Part shown: positions 35,177 to 45,789 of the stretch, piece after piece | Layout of the letters: every line of letters starts with the position of its first letter | How positions within the stretch are numbered: position 1 is the stretch's first letter | Origin: Paenibacillus dauci | GTDB lineage: Bacteria > Bacillota > Bacilli > Paenibacillales > Paenibacillaceae | DNA: 64,000 bases | NCBI RefSeq assembly: GCF_000971985.1 | Contig: NZ_KQ040798.1 | Location: 487,826 to 551,825, forward strand | Direction: 5' to 3' | Notes under the pieces: generated by a model | Told to the model about the DNA's origin: nothing | Database searches by the model: none | What the model saw: the letters and a program-made list of their open reading frames with translations, nothing else | Program-made: the position numbers and the translations under genes

Positions 35177-36664
35177 ATGATTAATATGAATATGAATGCA
35201 AAAGAAAGCAAAGGTATGATCAGCCGCTATCTGCATGGACAGTTTGCCGAGCATCTAGGCAGATGTATTTATGAAGGCATGTGGGTTGGTGAAGATTCCC
35301 CTATTCCCAATACGGAAGGTATTCGCAATGATGTTTTGAAAGCGCTTCGAAAATTACATATTCCGGTTCTTCGCTGGCCGGGAGGTTGCTTTGCTGATGA
35401 ATATCATTGGAAAGACGGTATAGGCCCGCGTGAACAGCGTGCGCGCATGGTCAATAACCACTGGGGCGGCGTTGAAGAAAATAATCACTTTGGCACTCAT
35501 GAGTTCCTTCGTCTGTGTGAGCTGCTCGATACCGAGCCTTATATCAGTGGGAATGTAGGTAGCGGTACCGTTCACGAGATGCAGCAATGGGTCGAATATA
35601 TGACGCTGGACGGAACGTCACCTATGGCTGATCTGCGCCGTAAGAATGGACAGGAACAGCCATGGAAAGTGACTTATTTTGGAGTAGGTAATGAAAACTG
35701 GGGTTGCGGCGGTAACATGCGCCCGGAATATTACGCCGATCTATACCGGCATTATGCTACCTATGTGCGTAATTATGGTGATAATACGATTTACAAAATC
35801 GCCTGTGGTCCAAATGTCGATGATTATCACTGGACTGAAGTATTAATGCGTGAAGCTGCACATATGATGGATGGACTCAGCCTTCACTACTATACACTCC
35901 CTTCCGGTGAATTTTTCCCTGTCAAAGGATCGGCCACTGACTTTAGTGTAGAAGAGTGGTTCCAGACACTCCGATTGACACTGCATATGGAAGAACTGAT
36001 CGTGAAGCACTCACGCATCATGGATAAATATGATCCGGATAAAAAGGTCGGCTTGATCATCGATGAATGGGGTATGTGGACCGACGTCGAGCCGGGTACC
36101 AATCCAGGGTTCCTGTTCCAGCAAAATACGATGCGTGATGCACTTGTGGCTGGTGTAAATCTGAACTTGTTCTACAAATTCTCGGATCGGATCAAAATGG
36201 CCAATATCGCCCAGATGGTCAATGTGCTGCAGGCGATGGTTCTGACAGAAGGAGATCGAATGATCCTCACTCCTACGTACCACGTCTTTGATATGTATCA
36301 GGTGCATCAGGACAGTGAACGCCTGGATCTGCAGTATGAAAGCCCTGAATACAAACTGGGAGCCCAGTCGATCGCCAAAATCAGTGCAGCTGCTTCCCGT
36401 GATCAAAGCGGCAAAATCCATCTGACTATCTGCAATCTGAGTCATGCTGACGGAGAGTCCTTCTCTTGCAAAATCGAAGGCGCAGATCAAGACACGTACC
36501 ATGTAACCGGCCAACTCCTGGCAGCCGATGCACTGAATGCACATAATACATTTGAGCAGCCGGAAAATGTGACTCCTACTGCCTTTGAGGTATCCCTTTC
36601 TGAGGACGGTACCCTGAGCTTCCAGCTTCCTCCTGCTTCGGTAGCCGCTATCACGCTAGCCTAA
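35177..36664 (+). CDS. GH51 alpha-L-arabinofuranosidase (second copy)
   Basis: 495 residues. GH51 with acid/base E173 ([10 protein letters not shown]) and nucleophile E297 ([10 protein letters not shown]). It is clearly divergent from the first copy (for example [11 protein letters not shown] in place of [11 protein letters not shown]), so the two are old paralogues or came separately, and they may split substrates as AbfA and Abf2 do in B. subtilis. AAGGAGG lies just before ATG 35177. No signal peptide. Transcribed away from the regulator. Confidence 0.94.
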   Translation: MINMNMNAKESKGMISRYLHGQFAEHLGRCIYEGMWVGEDSPIPNTEGIRNDVLKALRKLHIPVLRWPGGCFADEYHWKDGIGPREQRARMVNNHWGGVEENNHFGTHEFLRLCELLDTEPYISGNVGSGTVHEMQQWVEYMTLDGTSPMADLRRKNGQEQPWKVTYFGVGNENWGCGGNMRPEYYADLYRHYATYVRNYGDNTIYKIACGPNVDDYHWTEVLMREAAHMMDGLSLHYYTLPSGEFFPVKGSATDFSVEEWFQTLRLTLHMEELIVKHSRIMDKYDPDKKVGLIIDEWGMWTDVEPGTNPGFLFQQNTMRDALVAGVNLNLFYKFSDRIKMANIAQMVNVLQAMVLTEGDRMILTPTYHVFDMYQVHQDSERLDLQYESPEYKLGAQSIAKISAAASRDQSGKIHLTICNLSHADGESFSCKIEGADQDTYHVTGQLLAADALNAHNTFEQPENVTPTAFEVSLSEDGTLSFQLPPASVAAITLA

Positions 36665-36674
36665 GGACTTAATT

Positions 36675-36962
36675 ATGAAGTATACGCGTACAGGGTCAGA
36701 ACAGGGCTGTAAAGGCTGTAATCGCAGTCCTCAGCTCTCGGAGGAGAAGATAGAACGACTCGTGACGATAGCACTACAGGGGAAAACAGTAGATGAACTT
36801 ACAAATGTGGAGATTCAGCAGCAGCGATTTGCCCAGTGCATGTCCTGCTCTTCCCTGCAGTACGGAACCACCTGCAAACACTGCGGCTGTCTGGTGCATA
36901 TACGTACTCGCCTGGCTGCCTCCAGCTGTCCTTCACCCTATGGATCGCAGTGGCAATCCTAG
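36675..36962 (+). CDS. DUF6171-like small Cys-rich protein
   Basis: 95 residues with CKGCNR near the N-terminus, a helical LSEEKIERLVTIALQGK part, and a C-terminal zinc-ribbon-like set CMSCSSLQYGTTCKHCGC. This pattern fits the DUF6171 family of Firmicutes, of unknown function. It follows the GH51 gene by 10 bases with AAGGA as ribosome binding site, so it is co-transcribed, although the link to arabinose use is not obvious. Confidence 0.75.
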   Translation: MKYTRTGSEQGCKGCNRSPQLSEEKIERLVTIALQGKTVDELTNVEIQQQRFAQCMSCSSLQYGTTCKHCGCLVHIRTRLAASSCPSPYGSQWQS

Positions 36963-37110
36963 CAACGAGATCCAGTCCAGAGCGGCAGCTAGGAGCTGTA
37001 GAGAACCTTTTCCTTTTGCTTCATTAATAATCTTTGCCTTTTCCGTTAAGGTATGAATCCTGATTCACGCACAGCATCAATAAACCTATGCTATTTGTTA
37101 GCAGTTAGTG

Positions 37111-37193
37111 TATAATCCATACTGGTTATTTTATAAAAAAGCCAAGCTGTCTTCCCTCGTTGTAGTGTCGCAATATATTACCGAAAGACAGCT
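37111..37193 (+). promoter_or_regulatory. Promoter -10 and leader stem-loop of an unknown gene
   Basis: TATAAT at 37111-37116 without a clear -35. In the leader AGCTGTCTT (37145-37153) pairs perfectly with AAGACAGCT (37185-37193) over a 31-base loop, ending just before the ribosome binding site at 37211-37220. It could affect translation initiation. Confidence 0.45.
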
Positions 37194-37222
37194 GATGGAT
37201 TATAAATGTTATGGAGGTTCCT

Positions 37223-37747
37223 ATGTCACCACACCATCTGGAAAAACTGTTTAGTGAAGGAATAATAAACGAAGATACTCTAGTAGACATACTGCATCAA
37301 TGCTCTGTCGTCCCTCTGCTGTACGATGAAGGCAGCCAGATTACGGTAGACGATTTCTACAGCCGTCTGGAAAATCCACTCGAAGGAGAAGATGCCGAAG
37401 CTGCCAAGGCGCTGTATACGGTCGTTGTGCTCGCGTTCCAGCGCTTTGCTGAACCGGAAAACTATGAACGGCTGCAGGATACTATCAGCCTACAGGAAGA
37501 CCTGTGCATGACTGGCGTCCTGTCTGTGTCCGACTGGATCGAGTGGCTCAGTCGTATGGCTGCAGGAGAGATCAATCTTCCGACTGCCGATTTCCATAGC
37601 CTGTTCGAAGATCTGCCAGAAGGTTATATGTTGCAGGATTTCCATGACGATCTAACGTATATTTTGGAACAGCCGGACCATTCCAAATATGATGAAGCGG
37701 TGAAACAGCAGCAATTGCTGTACCATCAGCTTGGCGTAACCGATTAA
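37223..37747 (+). CDS. Acidic helical protein, function unknown
   Basis: 174 residues, strongly acidic, helical, no signal peptide or membrane segment. Segments such as ALYTVVVLAFQRFAEPENYERLQDTI and LPEGYMLQDFHDDLTYILEQPDHSKYDEAV show no motif I can name. ATG 37223 follows TATGGAGG by about 6 bases; the in-frame ATG at 37211 overlaps that site. It has a leader stem-loop and a long terminator hairpin, so it looks like an independent gene. Confidence 0.65.
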   Translation: MSPHHLEKLFSEGIINEDTLVDILHQCSVVPLLYDEGSQITVDDFYSRLENPLEGEDAEAAKALYTVVVLAFQRFAEPENYERLQDTISLQEDLCMTGVLSVSDWIEWLSRMAAGEINLPTADFHSLFEDLPEGYMLQDFHDDLTYILEQPDHSKYDEAVKQQQLLYHQLGVTD

Positions 37748-37817
37748 TCAATCGGATATTCAATAGGCGCCAGGAATTGCAATTCGGATGAGTTGCATCA
37801 TTTAACTGTCTCCAACC

Positions 37818-37898
37818 AAAAAGCACACCTGCTCCAGCGCAGTCTCCATTCTCTGATACAAGAAATGGAAACTGTCCTATAGAGCAAGTGTGCTTTTT
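37818..37898. terminator. Long bidirectional terminator hairpin
   Basis: AAAAAGCACAC (37818-37828) pairs with GTGTGCTTTTT (37887-37897); TGCTC/GAGCA and CAGT..TCCATT/AATGGA..ACTG extend the stem inwards, giving an ~80-base structure between the convergent unknown gene and protease gene. Confidence 0.8.
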
Positions 37899-38029
37899 AT
37901 TGTGCATGTTTTTATATTGTCTTTATCAATGAATCTGTACTCTTGCGCAGCATGCGATTTTCATTATTACTGCACGTGTATGACCATGTCTATTCATTTT
38001 GCATAGACACTGGTTCGAGAATATTCGGG

Positions 38030-41000
38030 TTACTTTGTTTTCGTTTTGCTTCCTTCCACTTTTACCAGTGCATTGACCGTCTGGGATACGCTCGCGTCTA
38101 CTGCCGAACTGATCTGGATCTGCAGACGTACAATACTGTAGCTGCCTGCCGGATACTTGATCAATACACCTGCATCGTTAACATATTTATCGCCACTGCT
38201 AGAGATGATTTTGTATACCAGACGTTCGTCCTGCGGCAGTGTCAGCACCGGTTGACCTATGGTATGGTTACCGGTCTGGATTTTGTTAAATGGACGTACG
38301 GCTTCAGCGACACGATCCGTCTCTGTACCATCGATTCGGTAGGACAGATTTGCACGCTTGGTGGAGCTGCGTTTGACGTTACCTGTTTCATCAATATTAT
38401 AAGCTGCGATTTCCAGCTGGTAGACCCCTTTGGGCAGCGCCTGGAAAGCAGTCTGTCCCGAAGCCGTCAGTACCATTGCAATATTATCGATATGATTAAA
38501 TGTATAATATCCCGGCGGATGGATCGGATACGCTCCATTAACCGGTTCTCTTACCTGCTGGACCAGTGTACCTGCATACTTGCCATCCAGACCATACGCA
38601 TTCAGTTCCAGCACATTGGCATCTGTAGAAGTCAGACGGAAGCCGATATCTGCTGACTTCTCTTGGCCGTTCATACGGATCACTGTATTGCTGATCGAGA
38701 TATCCTGGATACCCTGTCCGATATCCGGAGCATTCTGACCGACATGAATAACAAATGGTAAATGCAGAGATGGATAGCCTGCAGCAGTCAGTACCACTTC
38801 TCCTTCATACACACCCTCCACTGCCGCTGCAGATGGCTGTAGCGCCAATGTGAACTCGGAAGCAGCATGAGCGCCCGCAGTAATCGTATTCCCTGCTCCC
38901 AGTCCCTGCAGACGGGCTTGAATCTGGCTGGTGTCCGGTGTGGCTATTGATCGTGCAGGATCGGACGTCACGCTGTTATGCATATTCACACTTGCCTGAT
39001 ACGTAACTGCTGCACCAGAGGTGTTTTTTAATTGAAGCTTTTTCAGCTGTTCGCTGCTGCCTGCCGGTACAGTACCGAATCCAGCAGACGGATTGTAATT
39101 GGTAATCGTCTGGCGTTTCCAGTTTTTGTCCAGGATGGTAACTGGCTCTACTGTCTGCAGGACAGCCGGTGTATAGACAGCTGCACTTACATTGGCGCGT
39201 CCTGCTCCCTGGGAATAGACATCATAGACTTTGCCGGACTCATCGGTGAGACGATCCGAAGTATTGGCCATGGCTGCCCGAATATCAAAAGGCGTCCAAT
39301 CCGGATGCTCCTGCTTCAGCAAAGCCGCCATTCCTGCAACCATCGGTGCCGCCATGCTTGTACCGCTCTCACGCTTGTAAGCCTGGCTGTAGGAGGCGTC
39401 CTGAACATACTTGCCATATGCTGGCACGGTAGAACGAATATTCACACCAGGTGCAGCCATATCTGGTTTGATTCCCAATAGTCCGTCCTGGTTCGGACCA
39501 CGCGAACTGAAGCTTGCCATCCGGTCGCCGTCTACTTCGGTCTTGGGATAGTTGGCGTCAAAACGAAACTGAATCGGCTGCTCAGGATGTATTAGTGCGG
39601 CGCGTGCCAGTGCACGTCCTTCCACCCCACTCATATCAAAAGCAGGGATATATTCAAATCCTTCTCCAATATAAGCAGTCGATCCCAGATAACCGTCACG
39701 TCCGCTGATATTCGCTGATAGATCGGCTTCATCAGGGTGAGCCGCCTGTGCATTACCGTTGAAAATAATTACCGCACGTGCGCCATGCTTGGCAGCAATT
39801 TTGATCTTGTCATCAAATTGCAGATTGCCACGGGATACGAGAACGATTTTGCCTGTAACATCTTTATTCTGGTAATCCGCTTCCGCTCCTAATCCTGCGT
39901 AGATTCCCTCTACCTTGCCAGTACCGATCATCTCTGCAAAATTCTCGCGGTTCAGCTGCCATGCCATCACATTAAGCGGATAGCTCTGTCCTGTCGATGT
40001 GTTGGCGTACACATTATTCTGCACTGTCGTACCTTTATCTGTATTCGATATACGTGAAGGCTGGTCTCCATAGACCGAAGCTGTTACAGTTGCCTGGTAT
40101 AAATGGTACGGTATCGAAGAAGCACCCACCGAGATAGCCAGCTGCGAAGTAGCCGGAGAATTCACCGAATAGTAGTACGGACCGGAGTCGGCATCATTAC
40201 CATTAGCCACCACGACTGTTGCGCCACTGAGTACGGCGTTGTTGACCGCAGTAGAAATAGGTGAATTCACATCTTTGTTGGTACTGATTCCTAGAGAGAG
40301 ATTAATAATGTCCATGCCATCTTTGACTGCATGTTCAATTCCATCAATCAGTGTAGCCGAATTAACGCTTTCCTTGTTGGTAGCCGGGTTGCGTGAAGCG
40401 ACGCGGTATGCATACAAATCTACATCATAGGCTACTCCTTTTTGTACGACTTCACTGGTCTTGTTCTCGGCGCGACCTGCAATTATGCCGGCTGCATGGG
40501 TGCCGTGCAGACTCCCCGGGTATCCCAGCTTGTATGTATCCTGATCAATACTGATTGGCGGAGTTTCATAAGGATCACGATCCTTGTCTACAGAATCATA
40601 GCCACCTTTATAGACTTTTTTCAGATCGGGATGCAGATAGTCGAGTCCTGTATCGATAACACCGACTTTTACCCCTTTCCCCGTCAATCCCTTGGCCCAT
40701 GCTGTCTGTGCACCGATCAGTGACAGAGCGGATGGATCATAGGTTGCCTGACCGACAGACTGCGGTCTTTCTTCGACCGGAATATGATATACTGCACTGT
40801 TATCATAAATGGACTTGATTCCCGGTAGCTGGGCCAGTACCGGAATCTGATTGGCAGGAATAGAAATCTCCAATCCATTCAACACCGTATTATAGCGATA
40901 GTTGACTTTTAATTGTATGCCTTTGGCAAGTGCCTGATTAATAATCGAAGTCTGCTGGGAGTTAACCTTAGTCTCTGTAGACTCTGCTGCTACCGATTCC

Positions 41001-41290
41001 AGCCCGATCGTTGACGCATATTCCCCAACCGCAGCCGGTTGTGTAGTCAGTTGGACGATTACATTGGTTCGCTGACTGGAATTGGTATTGATGTCAGGAG
41101 AGATCACATTCGTCTCGCCGGTAGTCAGACTGAGTAGCTTATCCGGCAGGCTTTGCTGATCCAGCACGTATGGAGAAGACAATGTCCCCGATGCAGCATA
41201 AGCTGCTGCTGGAGAGACTGCCATTCCAGCGGTAATCAGTACAGCTAGTGAACCATAAGACAACTTGCGCAGAACATGTAACTTTTTCAA
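38030..41290 (-). CDS. Secreted Vpr-like subtilisin-family serine protease (copy 1)
   Basis: About 1086 residues. Signal peptide ending near AAAYAASG, a propeptide with an inhibitor I9-like region (about 70-165), then the S8 domain: Asp in VGVIDTGLDY (about 213), His in LHGTHAAG (about 262), Ser in SGTSMAAP (about 645), with a PA domain inserted between His and Ser (about 435-580). C-terminal beta domains follow (about 720-1088). No LPXTG anchor or S-layer repeat seen. Start set at TTG 41290, six bases after GAGGGA; ATG 41296 directly abuts that site, and the paralogue next door also starts with TTG in the same context. Its role is extracellular proteolysis. Confidence 0.92.
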   Translation of the reverse strand: MKKLHVLRKLSYGSLAVLITAGMAVSPAAAYAASGTLSSPYVLDQQSLPDKLLSLTTGETNVISPDINTNSSQRTNVIVQLTTQPAAVGEYASTIGLESVAAESTETKVNSQQTSIINQALAKGIQLKVNYRYNTVLNGLEISIPANQIPVLAQLPGIKSIYDNSAVYHIPVEERPQSVGQATYDPSALSLIGAQTAWAKGLTGKGVKVGVIDTGLDYLHPDLKKVYKGGYDSVDKDRDPYETPPISIDQDTYKLGYPGSLHGTHAAGIIAGRAENKTSEVVQKGVAYDVDLYAYRVASRNPATNKESVNSATLIDGIEHAVKDGMDIINLSLGISTNKDVNSPISTAVNNAVLSGATVVVANGNDADSGPYYYSVNSPATSQLAISVGASSIPYHLYQATVTASVYGDQPSRISNTDKGTTVQNNVYANTSTGQSYPLNVMAWQLNRENFAEMIGTGKVEGIYAGLGAEADYQNKDVTGKIVLVSRGNLQFDDKIKIAAKHGARAVIIFNGNAQAAHPDEADLSANISGRDGYLGSTAYIGEGFEYIPAFDMSGVEGRALARAALIHPEQPIQFRFDANYPKTEVDGDRMASFSSRGPNQDGLLGIKPDMAAPGVNIRSTVPAYGKYVQDASYSQAYKRESGTSMAAPMVAGMAALLKQEHPDWTPFDIRAAMANTSDRLTDESGKVYDVYSQGAGRANVSAAVYTPAVLQTVEPVTILDKNWKRQTITNYNPSAGFGTVPAGSSEQLKKLQLKNTSGAAVTYQASVNMHNSVTSDPARSIATPDTSQIQARLQGLGAGNTITAGAHAASEFTLALQPSAAAVEGVYEGEVVLTAAGYPSLHLPFVIHVGQNAPDIGQGIQDISISNTVIRMNGQEKSADIGFRLTSTDANVLELNAYGLDGKYAGTLVQQVREPVNGAYPIHPPGYYTFNHIDNIAMVLTASGQTAFQALPKGVYQLEIAAYNIDETGNVKRSSTKRANLSYRIDGTETDRVAEAVRPFNKIQTGNHTIGQPVLTLPQDERLVYKIISSSGDKYVNDAGVLIKYPAGSYSIVRLQIQISSAVDASVSQTVNALVKVEGSKTKTK

Positions 41291-41432
41291 ATACATTCCC
41301 TCGTTTCCTTATTATGCTTGCTCATTTCCCGCAGCCATATCGTATCATTACAGGTGACTCATGAATAGCTATTTTCTCCATAAATTGTATTCACTGGAGA
41401 CCGGCTTGTCATCGACCTATAGATAGAAATAT

Positions 41433-41500
41433 AAAAAAGACATTCTTCCGGCATCCATGTGTACACCCGTAAGTGTATTCATGTCTGTCAGAAGAATGTC
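41433..41500 (-). terminator. Terminator between the two protease genes
   Basis: GACATTCTTC (41439-41448) pairs with GAAGAATGTC (41491-41500) around a structured loop, then TTTTTT on the minus strand. Each protease is therefore transcribed separately. Confidence 0.85.
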
Positions 41501-41552
41501 CGAACATCCTATTGCTTTTTATCCACAACTACTAACTTGCGTTAGCCGTGAT

Positions 41553-44500
41553 TTAAGGTTTGGTGATTTTCACCAGTGCATTTACAATCTGATATGCATT
41601 TGGATCTACTGCAGAACTAACTTTGACCTGCAGTCTGGCAATCCGATAATCAGTGTACGGATATTTGACGAGCACACCGTTGTTGTTAACATACTTCTCA
41701 TCACTACTGGACAGCACTTCATACTTCACGCGGCTGTCTGAAGTGAGAGGCAGTACATATTCACCAAGGTTATTTTTGCCATCCAGGATATAATTAAACT
41801 GTTTGGCTGCTGTAGCTACGCGGTCCTTCTCCGTACCTGCAATGCGGTAAGAACTATAGGCACGTTTGATAGAATTCTGGTCAATGTTGCCAGATGGAGA
41901 ATGGTAATAAGCATTAATCTCCAGTTTGTAGACTCCTTTGCCTAGAACTTTGCGTCCATAGCTGCCACCTGTACCATAAGCCATATAAATATTATCGACA
42001 TTATTGAACTGATAGTATCCTGGAGCAAATACTTCGGTACTTCCCTGTTCGTAAGGCTTCTGTACCTGTACCAGAGTGCCTACATATTCATCTTCAATAT
42101 CGTAGACATTCAGCTCAAGAACATTCGCATTGGTAGAGGTCAGACGGAATCCTACATTAGTAGAATCTTCTTTGCCGTTCAAGCGGATAACCGTATTGCT
42201 GAGATTTACTTCCTGTACACCCAGACCTGCATCAGGAACACTGTTACCTACATGGAGAACGAATGGCAGATGCAGAGACGGATATCCATTTGCAGTCAAT
42301 ACAACGTCACCTTCATATACGCCTGTTGCAGCTGCAGCTGATGGTTTGACAGCCAGCTTAAAGGCGGAAGCCGAGTTGGCACCAACTGTAATCGAGTTAC
42401 CTCCATTTAGCCCCTGCAGGCTGGCTTCGATGTTGCTTACGTCCGGTGTCGCAATCGGCTCACTCGGATCAGAAGTTACATTCGGGTGCATTTTTACACT
42501 TGCCTGATACGTGATCGCCGATCCGGAAGTATTCTTCACCTGAAGTTCTTTGATCAGGGCTTCACTTCCGGCAGCTACCGTACCAAAAGCAGCAGAAGAA
42601 TTGTAATTGGTAATGGTTTTGCGCATCCAGTTCTTATCCAGAATTGTGATATCCTCTACGGTCTGCAGAACAGCTGGTGTATACACAGCCGTTCCAACAT
42701 TCGCACGGCCAGCACCTTGTGAATAGACATCATACTGTGTATTGGACAGATCATAGAGTGTGTCCGAAGTATTCGCCAGTGCTGCACGAATATCGAATGG
42801 AGTCCAGTTCGGATGCTCCTGCTTGAGCAGTACAGCCATACCGGCTACGTGCGGCGAAGCCATACTTGTACCATTTTGGCGCTCATAGGCTCTGCTGTAC
42901 GATGCATCCTTGATGTACTTGCCATAGGCAGGTACGGAAGAACGAATATTCACACCTGGTGCAGATACATCAGGCTTGATACCGAGCAGACCATCCTGGT
43001 TCGGTCCACGGGAGCTAAAGGAAGCCATTGTATCACCGCGTACTTCATCTTTTGGATACTCGTTACCAAATGTAAATTCAAGCTCACCTTCGGAAGCAAG
43101 TGCTTCTCTTGCCAGTGCACGACCTTCTTTACCAGCCATATCAAAGGTTGGTACATAATCGAATCCTTCACCGATAAATCCGGTTGCCCCTACATGACTG
43201 TCACGACCCGAAATGCTTTCGGACAGATCCGCTTCATTCGGATTGCTTGCTTTGGAGTTACCGTTGAAGATGATAGCTGCTTTGGCGCCGTGTTCTTTGG
43301 CGTTTTTCATTTTATCGACAAATGGCAGATTACCACGGGAAATCAGCACTACTTTGCCTTTCACATCTTTGCCTGCATAATCAGCTTCGGCACCCAGTCC
43401 CACATACACGCCTTCATGGGTATCTGTACCAAGAATCTCGGCAAAGTTGCTGCTGGATACATACCAGCTCATTACGTTAAGTCCATAAGACTTCGCAGAT
43501 GGATCACCGTATACATCTTCGCTAACTGCTGCACCTTTGTTGCCATATACCGATGCGGATACCGTAGCTGTATACGTAGCAAAAGGAATAGAAGATGCTC
43601 CTACGGAAATCGCCAGCTGGGAACTTGCCGGTGAACCCATAGAGTAGTAATAATAACCGGAATCTGCCGCATTACCATTCGCTACTACAGCAGTTACGCC
43701 TGCCAGTACTGCATTGTTGATCGCTACAGAATCCGGAGAATTTACATCTTTCTCGGAATCGGAGCCCAGGGACAGGTTGATAACATCCATTCCGTCTTTG
43801 ACTGCATGCTCGATACCGTCAATAACCTGTGCCGATGAACCGGAAGCACGGTTGGTCTCTGGGTTACGGGACAGTACACGATAAGCATACAGGTTGGCAT
43901 CATAAGCGATACCTTTTTGTACGATATCACTTGTTTTGTTCTCGGCGCGACCTACAATCGTACCGGATACGTGCGTACCATGGGAAGTTCCTTCAAACCC
44001 TGTGCCGTATGGATCTTCATCCACGGACAATGGTCTGTCTTCATAAGGATCGAAATCTTTGTCTACGGAATCATATCCGCCTTTATAGGCGTTTTTGAGA
44101 TCGGGATGTTCATAATCGACACCGGTGTCAATAACACCGACTTTGACACCTTTACCAGTCAGACCTTTGTTCCAGGCCTGCTGGGCACCAATCAGAGTAA
44201 GCGGTGCCGGGTCATATGTAGCTTGCGTTGCTTTTGCTGTCAGGGTTGGCGGTTCCTGAACAGGGATAGTGTAATAAGTACTGTTTTCAAAAATAGATTT
44301 GATGCCAGGCAGTTCGGCAAGTTTGGGAATCTGATTAGCCGGGATGGATACTTCCATGCCGTTCAGTACCGTGTTGTAGCGATAGTTGACATGCAGATTG
44401 ATTCCTTTGTCCAGCGCCTGCTTCACAATAGAGTTCTGCTGGGAATTGATAGCGCTCTCGGTTGATTCGGCAGCCATGGAACGAATGCCCATCTGAGCAG

Positions 44501-44777
44501 CATATTCTCCTACAGCTACCGGCTGGTTGGTCAGCTGAACGATAACACGGATCGTCTGTTTGGAACCTGTATTGATTTTGGGTGAAATGACATTGGTTTC
44601 CCCGGAAGTCAGGCTGATTAATTTATCGGGCAGTTGTTTTTGATCCAGCAGATAAGGCGATGTCACTGTACCCTGTTCTGCGGCATAGGCTGCGCCCGGA
44701 GACCATACTGTCCCTGCTGCGAGCAGAGCAGCCATGGATACTACAGATAACTTGCGAACAACATGTAGTTTAGTCAA
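41553..44777 (-). CDS. Secreted Vpr-like subtilisin-family serine protease (copy 2)
   Basis: 1074 residues. Same architecture as the downstream copy: signal peptide (to about AAYAAEQG), I9-like propeptide, S8 triad Asp217 (VGVIDTGVDY), His266 (SHGTHVSG), Ser638 (NGTSMASP), inserted PA domain, C-terminal beta domains ending NALVKITKP. The two proteins align end to end without large gaps, so they arose by tandem duplication and then diverged. It starts with TTG 44777, seven bases after GAGGG. Confidence 0.93.
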   Translation of the reverse strand: MTKLHVVRKLSVVSMAALLAAGTVWSPGAAYAAEQGTVTSPYLLDQKQLPDKLISLTSGETNVISPKINTGSKQTIRVIVQLTNQPVAVGEYAAQMGIRSMAAESTESAINSQQNSIVKQALDKGINLHVNYRYNTVLNGMEVSIPANQIPKLAELPGIKSIFENSTYYTIPVQEPPTLTAKATQATYDPAPLTLIGAQQAWNKGLTGKGVKVGVIDTGVDYEHPDLKNAYKGGYDSVDKDFDPYEDRPLSVDEDPYGTGFEGTSHGTHVSGTIVGRAENKTSDIVQKGIAYDANLYAYRVLSRNPETNRASGSSAQVIDGIEHAVKDGMDVINLSLGSDSEKDVNSPDSVAINNAVLAGVTAVVANGNAADSGYYYYSMGSPASSQLAISVGASSIPFATYTATVSASVYGNKGAAVSEDVYGDPSAKSYGLNVMSWYVSSSNFAEILGTDTHEGVYVGLGAEADYAGKDVKGKVVLISRGNLPFVDKMKNAKEHGAKAAIIFNGNSKASNPNEADLSESISGRDSHVGATGFIGEGFDYVPTFDMAGKEGRALAREALASEGELEFTFGNEYPKDEVRGDTMASFSSRGPNQDGLLGIKPDVSAPGVNIRSSVPAYGKYIKDASYSRAYERQNGTSMASPHVAGMAVLLKQEHPNWTPFDIRAALANTSDTLYDLSNTQYDVYSQGAGRANVGTAVYTPAVLQTVEDITILDKNWMRKTITNYNSSAAFGTVAAGSEALIKELQVKNTSGSAITYQASVKMHPNVTSDPSEPIATPDVSNIEASLQGLNGGNSITVGANSASAFKLAVKPSAAAATGVYEGDVVLTANGYPSLHLPFVLHVGNSVPDAGLGVQEVNLSNTVIRLNGKEDSTNVGFRLTSTNANVLELNVYDIEDEYVGTLVQVQKPYEQGSTEVFAPGYYQFNNVDNIYMAYGTGGSYGRKVLGKGVYKLEINAYYHSPSGNIDQNSIKRAYSSYRIAGTEKDRVATAAKQFNYILDGKNNLGEYVLPLTSDSRVKYEVLSSSDEKYVNNNGVLVKYPYTDYRIARLQVKVSSAVDPNAYQIVNALVKITKP

Positions 44778-45045
44778 ATTTCGTCCCTCATTTCATCAAT
44801 TTGGTTATTCAGTTGTCAAAAATCCCGATTATACCCCTAATTCCACCATTAATAACTATGTAAGCTTTATTGACCCCCTTTTCTATTTTATAGGAATATT
44901 TTATTACATAGCATTATATTACCACCTGAATTAACCACTGGCTAGATATTTTATCCATGTATAGATAAATTTTGCGTTACTTATAATTGAGTAACCTTTT
45001 TTTATCAAACTGCGCATCAGATAAGGACATTTTTTATAAATAAAT

Positions 45046-45089
45046 ACAAAAAAAGCATTTCTGCTCACTTTTAAGGAACTGAAATGCTT
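45046..45089 (-). terminator. Terminator of the GbsR-type regulator gene
   Basis: AAGCATTTC (45053-45061) pairs with GAAATGCTT (45081-45089); a run of seven Ts follows on the minus strand. The rest of 44778-45045 is AT-rich without a gene and should hold the copy 2 protease promoter. Confidence 0.85.
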
Positions 45090-45129
45090 GTATAAATATA
45101 CTATTTATTAGGTTTTATATTGTTGTTAG

Positions 45130-45681
45130 CTATTCTTCCCTTGGAACCAGATCAAAAATAGTTCCATCTTCCATCGTATCAATCAGACGATCGAGCCATA
45201 GATAATACCGGATAGCTTCCTGCATTTTTTCTTTGTCTTTCAGCAATATGTTGCGGGCTGGTGTATCTTCCATATCTACAATCAGACGATCAATTTCTTT
45301 GACCGACTTGCGAAATACAAGAATATTACTCTCTACTGCTTTCCGCCATTTAATAGCAAAAAAGTCCGTAAATGTCTGATACCAGTCATATTCTACTTCA
45401 TATAAATCTTTGCGTGATCCTTTTTCCCACACTTTGTTGACCATGCGCAGATCCAGCAAGTTGCGTACTCCCGTACTCATACTGGTCTTGCTCATTGCCA
45501 TTTCGCGTCCCATCTCATCCAGTGTCATCGGCCGGTCTGCGAAAAAAAGCAAGCCATACAGATGGCCTGTAGACAGGGAAACGCCATAAAGATCCATATT
45601 ACGTCCGATCACTTCAATAACACGCTTCCTGACTTTCTCCACTGTCTCCTGCTGTAACTCATCCAATTGGTCCAAGCCCAT
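45130..45681 (-). CDS. GbsR/MarR-type regulator of glycine betaine uptake
   Basis: 183 residues. MarR-like winged helix (GHLYGLLFFADRPMTLDEMGREMAMSKTSMSTGVRNLLDLRMV followed by the KGSRKDLYEVE wing) with a C-terminal helical region, matching GbsR/OpcR-type proteins. GbsR senses choline; relatives control opu transporters. It is divergent from opuAA, so it is the likely repressor of the opuA operon. The effector cannot be told from sequence. Confidence 0.88.
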   Translation of the reverse strand: MGLDQLDELQQETVEKVRKRVIEVIGRNMDLYGVSLSTGHLYGLLFFADRPMTLDEMGREMAMSKTSMSTGVRNLLDLRMVNKVWEKGSRKDLYEVEYDWYQTFTDFFAIKWRKAVESNILVFRKSVKEIDRLIVDMEDTPARNILLKDKEKMQEAIRYYLWLDRLIDTMEDGTIFDLVPREE

Positions 45682-45789
45682 GCTTGCACACTCCCATTCT
45701 ATCTATACAGTTTGTACTATACGATCTGTAATAATTGACTTTCACCATTTTAAAAAAATTATTATAAAAAGTAAAGCAGAGCATTTGCG

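Noticed and set aside
37818-37898. Long hairpin as a MITE or small mobile repeat
   Set aside because: Single copy in the window, flanked by T tracts and placed between convergent genes, so it is better explained as a terminator.
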